Source: an uncultured Eubacteriales bacterium (GTDB lineage Bacteria; Bacillota; Clostridia; Oscillospirales; Butyricicoccaceae). Taken from it: 5,919 nt of DNA. The stretch spans positions 1 through 5,919 of the forward strand of contig CAJUGU010000166.1 of the NCBI GenBank assembly GCA_910586105.1, written 5' to 3'. Within the stretch, counting starts at the first letter, position 1, and each line of letters starts with the position of its first letter. The notes beneath the pieces were generated by a model, which saw only the letters and a list, made by a program, of their open reading frames with translations, was not told the DNA's origin and made no database searches. Position numbers and translations under genes: made by a program. Shown here piece by piece: positions 1 through 5,880 of the stretch.

Positions 1-61
1 ACTGCTGAATCGAAAGATTCCGTAAAAGCGGCGGATTACCTATCGCTATCACCAGACGTAT

Positions 62-2617
62 GTGTTGGAGTTTTTCAATCAGCCAAAAGGCGGTATTTTG
101 ATTCTCAAAAAGGATTCGCAGACCGGTGAACCGCTGGTAGGCGTTGAATTCAAAGTAACAACCGCAAATGGTGAATTTGTTGCGAATAATGGCGGTTTGA
201 CCTCTACGAACGGGATTTATACCACCAATGAGGACGGGCAAATCGAAATCACGCAGCTCAAACCCGGCACGTATACGGTCACGGAGACGAAAACGCTGGA
301 GGACTATGTGCTGGATGCAGCGCCGCAGACCGTCGTTGTGGAAGCGAACGATCTGCAAACCCTGACGTTCACCAACACAAAAAAAGGGTGTCTTGTAATC
401 ACGAAGATCGACAGCGTGACGCATGAGCCGCTTTCTGGTGTGAAGTTCAAAATCCAGGGGTGCAACGGCAATCCCTATCCCGAAGGCAACTACACAACGG
501 ACAGCAGCGGCGTGATCCGGCTCGACCATCTTCCGAGCGGCGATTATACCATCGCAGAAGTGCAGGCGAAGGACGGCTACCGGCTGGACGATACTGTCAA
601 AACCATCAACATTGAAGCGGGCAAAACAAAGGAAATCACCTTTGAAAATGAACCGCTTGGCGGGCTGCTGATCCGTAAAATGGACGCTTCAACAAAGGAA
701 CCGCTTTCCGGTGTGAAGTTCAAAATCACGCGCACGGACGGTACGGTTATCGGGACTTCAAACGGTGAATTTGAAACGGACGAAAAGGGTTACATTTCCC
801 TTCCCGACCTTGCGCCGGGGAGCTATATTGTTACTGAAACGCAGTCAAAAACCGGATATTTGCTGGATAATACGCCGAAAACGGTCGAGATCAAAGACCA
901 TCAGCTATACACGCTGGACTTTTACAATCAGCCGATGGGCGGCTTGATTATCCACAAGCTGGACAGCATTACAAAGAAGCCGCTGCAAGGCGTACAATTT
1001 AAGATTACGACCGCTGACGGTACATTTGTGGCTGATAAGAACGGCAAATTGTCCTCGAATGGGCTGTATTTCACCGATGAAAACGGACAAATCGTACTTT
1101 CCGACCTTGCGCCGAACACTTACATCGTGACAGAAGCCGCGACCATCGACGGCTACACAATTGACGAAGCGACGCGCAGCCAGACCGTTGTTGTAAATAC
1201 AGACGATACACAAACTCTGTATTTTTACAACACACCGATCAGCGGGCTAACCCTTATCAAAGAGGATGAGGAAACGCACGCGAGAATTCCCGGCGTGACC
1301 TTTGAAGTGCGCAAGCTGAACGGCGAAATTATTGGCAATTATACGACAGGCGATAACGGAATTGTCGTTGTTCCGAGACTGGACAACGGCTGGTATCAGG
1401 TGGTCGAGCTAAAGGCCGCAGCCGGTTACAAGCTCGACAGCACGCCGCATCAGGTCGAAATCAAGAGCGGCGAAAACGCGCAGCTAACCATAACCAATCG
1501 CAAGAGCGCGTCCATCCTGCTCCGCAAAGTCGACAGCGTAACCGGGAACGGCATTTACGGCGTGAAATTCCTGATTTCCGACGCAAACCGTAACCCGATT
1601 ATGGAAGTCGAAACCGATCAGGACGGCTACATCTACATCGACAGGGAACTGGACGACGGCAAGTATTTTATTCGTGAAATCCAGCCCGCCGACGGGTATA
1701 TTGCCGATAACACGGTGAAAACCTTCCATATCCAATACGGTTCAACCAGTGAAATCACGTGGAAAAATACGCCGATCCTGGCGCAAATCCAAATCGTGAA
1801 AAAGTCCGCGAACGACAATACCTACAACGGATTCCCTGCCGGGACGCTGCTGGAAGGGGCAGTTTTTGAAATCGTGGACAAGGCTGGAAACGTTGTCGAC
1901 ACGGTGAAAACCGACGCGCGGGGGCTTGCCAGCTCGAAGCCGCTGCCGCTCAGCCGGTACATCGTGCGCGAGATTCAGGCTCCTGATTTTTACGCGATCA
2001 ATCCGGCAGAAACCACGGTTTATCTGGAGCACGAAGGGCAGATCGCCCGGATCGAGGTACTTGATGAATCGTCGTTTACCAACGTTTCCATCAGCAAACG
2101 CGGCTACACGCAGATCGTCCCCGGACAGGAAATCCGCTATGATTTCAGCCGGATTGCAAACAATTCCACGGTTTCCCTTTCGAGCTTCTACTGGCGCGAT
2201 ACGCTGCCGAGCGCTGCGCCTTTGCAGAAAATCATCACCGGAACGTACAATCAGCAGCTATCCTATAAAATCGTCTTTAAGACGAATCAGCGCGACTACA
2301 CGACGCTGGCGGATAATCTGTTGACCAGCCAGAATTATGTGCTTGACGCTTCCCCGACTGCGTTGGGGCTGGCGTCAAACGAGTATGTCACCGAAGTGAT
2401 GTTCTCTTTCGGGACGGTCAAGGCTGGTTTTGCACAGGTCGAAGCGCCGCACATCTACTGCAAGGCGCTCTCGAACCTTGCAAACAACACCAGTTTTGTC
2501 AATCAGGCGGACGTTGGCGGTCTTTGGGGTACTCGCTGGATCATGGCGACCGACCGCTGGGTGACGACGATTTACAGTACGCAGCCTGCGCCGAAGCTGC
2601 CGAAAACTGGCTACTAA
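62..2617 (+). CDS. Cna-B/SpaA repeat surface protein with C-terminal LPKTG, 5'-incomplete
   Basis: This is a cell-surface adhesin or pilin-like protein made of tandem Cna-B domains, probably part of the conjugation module. Numbering from GTG 62, the C-terminal edge of one domain (FFNQP, residues 4-8) is followed by seven repeats near 10-108, 109-199, 200-292, 293-393, 394-481, 482-572 and 573-671. Each has an early Lys (K16, K115, K206, K299, K400, K489, K580) and a Glu in a T/R-E strand (E75, E166, E259, E358, E449, E539, E637). The first six end in an Asn (N105, N196, N289, N390, N479, N569). This is the Lys-Glu-Asn pattern of self-forming isopeptide bonds known in this family. Residues 672-842 form a non-repeat domain, followed by LPKTG at 846-850. 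GTG 62 has no Shine-Dalgarno and lies inside a domain, so it is not a credible start; the frame is open from 26, after TAA 23-25. No signal peptide is visible. The family call is secure; the role in mating is inferred from context. Confidence 0.9.
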   Translation: MLEFFNQPKGGILILKKDSQTGEPLVGVEFKVTTANGEFVANNGGLTSTNGIYTTNEDGQIEITQLKPGTYTVTETKTLEDYVLDAAPQTVVVEANDLQTLTFTNTKKGCLVITKIDSVTHEPLSGVKFKIQGCNGNPYPEGNYTTDSSGVIRLDHLPSGDYTIAEVQAKDGYRLDDTVKTINIEAGKTKEITFENEPLGGLLIRKMDASTKEPLSGVKFKITRTDGTVIGTSNGEFETDEKGYISLPDLAPGSYIVTETQSKTGYLLDNTPKTVEIKDHQLYTLDFYNQPMGGLIIHKLDSITKKPLQGVQFKITTADGTFVADKNGKLSSNGLYFTDENGQIVLSDLAPNTYIVTEAATIDGYTIDEATRSQTVVVNTDDTQTLYFYNTPISGLTLIKEDEETHARIPGVTFEVRKLNGEIIGNYTTGDNGIVVVPRLDNGWYQVVELKAAAGYKLDSTPHQVEIKSGENAQLTITNRKSASILLRKVDSVTGNGIYGVKFLISDANRNPIMEVETDQDGYIYIDRELDDGKYFIREIQPADGYIADNTVKTFHIQYGSTSEITWKNTPILAQIQIVKKSANDNTYNGFPAGTLLEGAVFEIVDKAGNVVDTVKTDARGLASSKPLPLSRYIVREIQAPDFYAINPAETTVYLEHEGQIARIEVLDESSFTNVSISKRGYTQIVPGQEIRYDFSRIANNSTVSLSSFYWRDTLPSAAPLQKIITGTYNQQLSYKIVFKTNQRDYTTLADNLLTSQNYVLDASPTALGLASNEYVTEVMFSFGTVKAGFAQVEAPHIYCKALSNLANNTSFVNQADVGGLWGTRWIMATDRWVTTIYSTQPAPKLPKTGY
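428..454 (+). repeat. Intragenic direct repeat, copy 1
   Basis: These 27 bases match 701-727 with one mismatch (T/C). They encode the PLSGVKFKI segment near the start of Cna-B repeats 2 and 3. Such near-identical blocks can recombine and change the number of domains. Confidence 0.8.
701..727 (+). repeat. Intragenic direct repeat, copy 2
   Basis: Second copy of the 27-base block at 428-454, 273 bases downstream, which is an exact multiple of three (91 codons). Recombination between the copies would delete one domain and keep the reading frame. Confidence 0.8.
2597..2617 (+). other. LPKTG sortase-type motif directly at the C-terminus
   Basis: Codons 846-850 of the surface protein read LPKTG, then Tyr, then TAA. 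A standard cell-wall sorting signal continues with a hydrophobic helix and a positively charged tail; both are absent. The continuation of this frame past the stop is charged and polar, so a simple stop mutation in front of a lost helix is not supported. Confidence 0.85.
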
Positions 2618-2618
2618 A

Positions 2619-4355
2619 ATGAGAAGGAATCAGAACAGCGTCGTCCTCTGGGCGGCGCTTGTCCTGCCAATTATTTGGCTTGGTGCGCTGGCGGCGCAGT
2701 GCTGTGGCGAAAACATCAACCTGATTGGCTGGCTGGACGGGCTTTCCGCAGTCATGCAGAACCCCTTTGCCCTGCGCTGGACACCCTACACGCCGCGTTG
2801 CATCCTTGGTGCGCTGGTGCTGTATGGTTTGGCGATTTCCGCCTACTATTCCTCGAAGGGAAACCGGCGGCCCGGTGAGGAACACGGCTCCGCAAAATGG
2901 GGTGATGCAAAGCAGATCAATGCGGTTTACCGCGAACACAAAGCCCCGGAAAATAACATTATTTTAACCTCGCATATCCGCATGGGTTTAGACGGGCGCA
3001 AGCACCGCCGTAACCTGAATGTGCTGGTGATTGGCGGCTCCGGCGCGGGCAAGACTCGGTTTTATGCAAAACCGAATCTGATGCAGTGTAATTGTTCGTA
3101 CATCGTTGCCGATCCAAAGGGCGAAATTGCACGCGCAGTCGCCCCGCTTCTGGAGAAAAAGGGCTATGAAGTGGTGGTGCTGGATTTGGTCAATATGGCG
3201 CGGTCGGACGGCTATAATCCGTTCTGTTATCTGCGTTCGGACACCGATGCGCTGAAATTGGTGACAAATCTGATACGAAACACCACTCCAAAAGGCGCGT
3301 CCCAGAATGACCCGTTCTGGGAGAAGGCCGAAACCGCGCTGCTCACCGCGTTCATTCTGTACCTTTTGCACGAAGCCCCAAAGGAGGAGCAGAACTTTTC
3401 GACCGTGATGTATATGATCGAGAATGCCGCCGCCAGCGAGGAGGACGAGAACTACGAAAGCCCGGTTGACGAGCTGTTCCGGCAGCTTGAAATGAAGGAC
3501 GAGAACCATATCGCCCTGAAACAATACCGCGTTTTTAAGCAGGCCGCAGGCAAGACGGCAAAGTCGATTTTGATTTCCGCAGCCGTCCGGCTGGCGGCGT
3601 TCAACCTTCCCGAACTGGCGTATATCACTGATTCTGACGACATGGATTTGGGCAGTTTAGGCGAACGGAAACGCGCGATTTTTGCCGTTATTCCAGACAA
3701 CGACGCGAGTTTTAATTTCCTTGTCGGCATGCTCTATTCGCAGGCGTTTCAGGAGCTGTATTACCGCGCCGACCATATCCACAATGGGCGGTTGCCTGTT
3801 CACGTCCACGTTATCATGGACGAGTTTGCAAACGTCGCATTACCGGAAGATTTTGAAAGGATTCTGGCGACTATGCGCAGCCGGGAAATCTCGGTCAGCA
3901 TTATTATTCAGAATATGGCGCAGCTAAAGGCGCTTTTCAAGGATTCCTGGGAGAATTTGACGGGCAACTGTGACAGTTTGTTATACCTTGGCGGCAACGA
4001 GCAGGGCACGCACAAATACATCTCAGAAATGCTTGGAAAAGCGACGATTGACACGCGCACGCACGGGCAAAACAAAGGACGGAACGGCTCGTCAAGCATC
4101 AATTTTCAGCAATCGGGGCGCGAACTCTTAACGCCCGACGAAGTACGGATGCTGGACAACCGCGACGCACTCCTGTTCATCCGTGGGGAACGTCCCATCG
4201 TTGACCGCAAGTATGACCTGATGAAGCATCCCAACATCAAAGCAACCGAGGACGGCGGTGCGCCGCCCTATCACAAACCTGTACAAGAGGTACGGTTTGC
4301 AAAGTCTGACTTGTCCCACCCGGTTTCACCGGACGACATAGAAATCATTGAATAA
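2619..4355 (+). CDS. VirD4/TraG-like type IV coupling protein (conjugation ATPase)
   Basis: This coupling protein is a membrane-anchored ATPase that brings the relaxase-bound DNA strand to the type IV secretion channel. At 578 residues it has the usual length for Gram-positive VirD4 proteins and looks complete. Two hydrophobic segments lie at about 8-26 and 60-77. Walker A is GGSGAGKT at 139-146, followed by ADPKGE at 164-169. Walker B is HVIMDE ending at E402, and a QNMAQL segment at 431-436 fits the conserved Gln motif of RecA-like coupling ATPases. It resembles the group I know as the VirD4-like conjugal transfer protein, CD1115 family; that exact assignment is from memory. ATG 2619 is one base after the previous TAA and has no strong Shine-Dalgarno, which suggests translational coupling. 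Its stop overlaps an in-frame ATG (4355) of the next gene, although the better start there is 4370. Confidence 0.95.
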   Translation: MRRNQNSVVLWAALVLPIIWLGALAAQCCGENINLIGWLDGLSAVMQNPFALRWTPYTPRCILGALVLYGLAISAYYSSKGNRRPGEEHGSAKWGDAKQINAVYREHKAPENNIILTSHIRMGLDGRKHRRNLNVLVIGGSGAGKTRFYAKPNLMQCNCSYIVADPKGEIARAVAPLLEKKGYEVVVLDLVNMARSDGYNPFCYLRSDTDALKLVTNLIRNTTPKGASQNDPFWEKAETALLTAFILYLLHEAPKEEQNFSTVMYMIENAAASEEDENYESPVDELFRQLEMKDENHIALKQYRVFKQAAGKTAKSILISAAVRLAAFNLPELAYITDSDDMDLGSLGERKRAIFAVIPDNDASFNFLVGMLYSQAFQELYYRADHIHNGRLPVHVHVIMDEFANVALPEDFERILATMRSREISVSIIIQNMAQLKALFKDSWENLTGNCDSLLYLGGNEQGTHKYISEMLGKATIDTRTHGQNKGRNGSSSINFQQSGRELLTPDEVRMLDNRDALLFIRGERPIVDRKYDLMKHPNIKATEDGGAPPYHKPVQEVRFAKSDLSHPVSPDDIEIIE

Positions 4356-4356
4356 T

Positions 4357-4361
4357 GGAGG
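4357..4361 (+). promoter_or_regulatory. Ribosome binding site that sets the start at 4370
   Basis: GGAGG lies eight bases before ATG 4370. The in-frame ATG at 4355 overlaps the upstream stop and has no Shine-Dalgarno of its own, so 4370 is preferred and the protein is five residues shorter than the longest frame. Confidence 0.85.
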
Positions 4362-4369
4362 AATTTGAC

Positions 4370-4723
4370 ATGAAGTTTTTTAAGAAGGTTTTCGAGAGCA
4401 AGAACAAACTGATGTACCCCGAACGCTTCCGCCGCATCAAGAGCCGCTATTTCAGCACGGCAACTGGGCTGGCGCTGATGCTGCTGTTTTTGCCGTCCGC
4501 GTTCGCAACCAATGACGCGCTGACCGCAATCAACAATATGTCCACGTTCGTTTTCGCGGCAATCAAGGCCATCGGCATTATCCTGCTCGGCTGGGGCGTT
4601 GTGCAGATCGGACTTTCGCTCCAGTCGCACGATCCGAGCCAGCGCTCGAACGGCTTCCTGACGTTCTTCGGCGGTCTGGTTATCGCGTTCGCGAAGGAAA
4701 TTCTGGACGCGGTTCTTGCGTAA
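4370..4723 (+). CDS. Small Maff2-like / pilin-like conjugation membrane protein
   Basis: This is a 117-residue membrane protein. A basic N-terminus (about 1-27, rich in Lys and Arg) leads into a hydrophobic stretch at 29-45 ending in LPSAFA, with a plausible signal peptidase site after A46. The remaining 71 residues hold two hydrophobic helices, about 59-81 and 95-115, joined by a short polar loop (SHDPSQRSNG). The second part, with GWGVVQIG, DPxxR and a GG-containing helix, resembles Maff2-type proteins found beside VirD4 in clostridial conjugative elements, as I recall the family. Long leader plus two helices is also the layout of VirB2-type pilins. Its position directly after the coupling protein supports a channel or pilus role. 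The Maff2 link is moderately sure; pilin function is inference. A hairpin follows the stop by about 20 bases. Confidence 0.8.
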   Translation: MKFFKKVFESKNKLMYPERFRRIKSRYFSTATGLALMLLFLPSAFATNDALTAINNMSTFVFAAIKAIGIILLGWGVVQIGLSLQSHDPSQRSNGFLTFFGGLVIAFAKEILDAVLA

Positions 4724-4744
4724 ATCATTCAAAAAAATGTTTTG

Positions 4745-4782
4745 GAAAGCCCTCTGGACATGGATTCAGGGGGCTTTTCCCT
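4745..4782 (+). terminator. Hairpin with T-rich tail between membrane protein and methyltransferase
   Basis: Bases 4746-4756 (AAAGCCCTCTG) pair with 4767-4777 (CAGGGGGCTTT), with one G-T wobble and a ten-base loop; a further G-T pair can close the base. The tail TCCCTTTT is T-rich but interrupted by Cs, so this may be a partial terminator. Only about 30 bases separate it from the methyltransferase start, and I see no convincing promoter there. Confidence 0.65.
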
Positions 4783-4800
4783 TTTCAAAATTCGAGAAAT

Positions 4801-4804
4801 GGAG
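4801..4804 (+). promoter_or_regulatory. Ribosome binding site of the methyltransferase
   Basis: GGAG lies eight bases before ATG 4813 and supports that start. The protein then begins with MTHLSLFSGIGG, as expected for an N-terminal motif I in C5-methyltransferases. Confidence 0.75.
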
Positions 4805-4977
4805 TTACACCTATGACCCATTTAAGTTTATTTTCGGGCATCGGAGGGCTTGATATCGCTGCTGAAATGGCAGGCTTTGAAACAGTCGGCCAGTGCGAAG
4901 CCGCCGATTATCCCACGAAGATTTTAGAACAGCATTGGCCCGAAGTCCCGCGCTGGCGGGATATCAGAACTTTGACT

Positions 4978-4984
4978 GGGGGTG
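4978..4984 (+). promoter_or_regulatory. Possible ribosome binding site of the nested frame
   Basis: GGGGGTG ends six bases before ATG 4991, the start of the nested frame. It lies within methyltransferase codons for TGGDFY. A GTG at 4982 is also in frame but overlaps this site, so 4991 is the better start. Confidence 0.5.
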
Positions 4985-4990
4985 ATTTTT

Positions 4991-5827
4991 ATGAAGCCAC
5001 AGGATTGCGAACGGTTGACCTTATTTCCGGGGGCTTCCCGTGACTGTGCCAGCCCTTTTCTTGCGCAGGAAAAAGGAGCGGAAAGCTGGACGACCGCTAT
5101 TTGTGGCCCGAAATGTTCCGGGTTATCACCGAACTTGCGCCGCGTTGGATTGTCGCTGAAAACGTACCTGGAATCCTGCGTATTGCCGCTTCCGACGTTA
5201 TCGCGGACTTGGAAAGTGCAGGCTATCACGCCGTCGTGTTTGTGTATGAAGCTGCGGCTGTCGGCGCGCCGCACCGCCGCTCCCGCGTCGCCTTCGTCGC
5301 CAACCGAGCCGCAGCTTTGGGCGACGCCAAACACGATGGATCACTTGCCGCAGCGGTCGCCCGAAGCGCTGATCCGGCAGGCAACGACGACGCGCAAAGG
5401 GCGGACGCGTCCCGCGAATTTACGAGAGCAGGTTTGCCCGGAAACGGTGCAGATGTGGCCGACACCGACCGCAGCAGATTCGTACACAGATCGTTTGAAA
5501 TCGAGCCAGCAGAAGGCGGGGAGTATGCACAGCGTCAATCTTTCCAGCGCGGTGAAAATGTGGCCGACCCCGACCTCGCGCGATTACAAAGACGGGAGTG
5601 CGGCAGCGTGCCGGAACGTACCGGTGAACGGGCTTTTGGGGCGCGCGGTGCATCAGGATCGATTGCTGACGACCCCGACCGCATCCGACGCTGTAGGGAC
5701 GCACGGCGGCGGCAATTCGCGCAGCTTGCGGACGGACGCTGGTGGGCAGTTGAACCCGACGTGGGTCGAGTGGCTCATGGGATATCCCGAAGGGTGGACC
5801 GAATTAAAGCCCTCGGAAATGCCGTAG
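4991..5827 (+). CDS. Nested alternative-frame protein within the methyltransferase gene, WPTP-repeat type
   Basis: This is a 278-codon open frame, one base out of phase with the methyltransferase and lying entirely inside it. It begins MKPQDCERLTLFPG and ends with TAG inside the methyltransferase motif X codons. The middle has four related motifs: WATPNTMD (5318-5341), WPTPTAAD (5456-5479), WPTPTSRD (5561-5584) and TTPTASD (5669-5689). The C-terminus has NPTWVEWLMGYPEGW, which resembles C5-methyltransferase motif IX (…RLMGFPxxW). I recall similar proteins, with MDHLPQRS-like and WVEWLMGxPxGW segments, annotated in phages and conjugative elements, often as methyltransferases; this is memory, not a search. 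The six-base insertion that stops the other frame only adds two residues (Asp-Cys) here. It could be a real second subunit, or a conserved-looking shadow of the methyltransferase frame. Function is not known to me. Confidence 0.55.
   Translation: MKPQDCERLTLFPGASRDCASPFLAQEKGAESWTTAICGPKCSGLSPNLRRVGLSLKTYLESCVLPLPTLSRTWKVQAITPSCLCMKLRLSARRTAAPASPSSPTEPQLWATPNTMDHLPQRSPEALIRQATTTRKGRTRPANLREQVCPETVQMWPTPTAADSYTDRLKSSQQKAGSMHSVNLSSAVKMWPTPTSRDYKDGSAAACRNVPVNGLLGRAVHQDRLLTTPTASDAVGTHGGGNSRSLRTDAGGQLNPTWVEWLMGYPEGWTELKPSEMP
5041..5046 (+). other. Six-base insertion that creates a TGA in methyltransferase motif IV
   Basis: The sequence CCG-TGA-CTG-TGC-CAG would read CCG-TGC-CAG (Pro-Cys-Gln, the catalytic motif) if TGACTG, or the equivalent register ACTGTG, were removed. 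The repeated GTG around ACT suggests a small duplication event. Both flanks keep the expected C5-methyltransferase sequence. Confidence 0.75.
5453..5470 (+). repeat. Dual-coding direct repeat, copy 1
   Basis: These 18 bases match 5558-5575 with one mismatch. They encode VADTD in the methyltransferase frame and WPTPT in the nested frame. Weaker relatives occur near 5318 and 5669, giving spacings of 138, 105 and 108 bases, all multiples of three. Confidence 0.75.
5558..5575 (+). repeat. Dual-coding direct repeat, copy 2
   Basis: This copy encodes VADPD in the methyltransferase frame and WPTPT in the nested frame. The single difference from copy 1 changes Thr to Pro in the first frame and is silent (ACA to ACC, Thr) in the nested frame. 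Confidence 0.75.
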
Positions 5828-5880
5828 TTCCGATGCAGTTTTCCCCGATTTTTAAGGCGATATGGGAGTCCTGCAAATAA

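Larger units (their letters stand above)
4813..5880 (+). pseudogene. C5-cytosine DNA methyltransferase with an in-frame TGA in the catalytic motif
   Basis: This frame encodes an AdoMet-dependent DNA cytosine-C5 methyltransferase. Reading through the stop gives 355 codons, a normal length. Motif I is FSGIGG (7-12). Motif IV should read GGFPCQPFS, but here GGFP (73-76) is followed by TGA (codon 77), Leu, then CQPFS. Motif VI is ENV (116-118), motif VIII is GAPHRRSR (151-158), and motif X is GNAVVP (335-340). Before and after the TGA the frame is the same, so this is a stop created by six extra bases, not a frameshift. Without recoding, the products are a 76-residue N-terminal piece and possibly a C-terminal piece from a weak internal start (CTG 5044 or TTG 5101). 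The variable region has VADTD and VADPD repeats. A sequencing error is possible, but six bases is unusual for that. It may have been an anti-restriction gene of the element. Family call secure; inactivity inferred. Confidence 0.85.

Noticed and set aside
62..1840. Tandem repeats as a CRISPR or other non-coding array
   Set aside because: The periodicity is about 90-100 codons at protein level with strongly diverged DNA, and it is explained by Cna-B domains. No short identical repeats with spacers occur anywhere in the window.
1926..2324. A 132-codon + strand frame inside the surface protein gene
   Set aside because: The translation is Arg- and Ser-rich with no domain or ribosome binding site, unlike the nested frame of the methyltransferase, which has ordered motifs.
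3380..3387. Perfect Shine-Dalgarno-like AAAGGAGG inside the VirD4 gene
   Set aside because: The next start codons (around 3405) are about 17 bases away, and no separate gene follows. The bases encode PKEEQ of the coupling protein.
2988..3524. A 178-codon - strand frame opposite the VirD4 gene
   Set aside because: It covers the Walker A region in antisense and shows no recognisable domain or start signal.
4355..4357. ATG 4355 as the start of the small membrane protein
   Set aside because: It overlaps the VirD4 stop and has no ribosome binding site, and the strong GGAGG at 4357-4361 would then lie inside the coding region. ATG 4370 has the correct spacing.
4271..4732. A 153-codon open frame on the - strand
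   Set aside because: It lies across the end of the VirD4 gene and the whole Maff2-like gene, which are strongly supported. Its translation is rich in Arg and Gln with no recognisable domain, as expected for an antisense shadow.
5041..5043. TGA read as selenocysteine or as a reassigned codon
   Set aside because: The catalytic Cys codon (TGC) is still present two codons later, so Sec is not replacing it. No other gene here uses TGA as a sense codon, and Trp is always TGG, which argues against a changed code. A weak hairpin downstream (CTGTGC with GCGCAG) is not enough to propose a selenocysteine signal.
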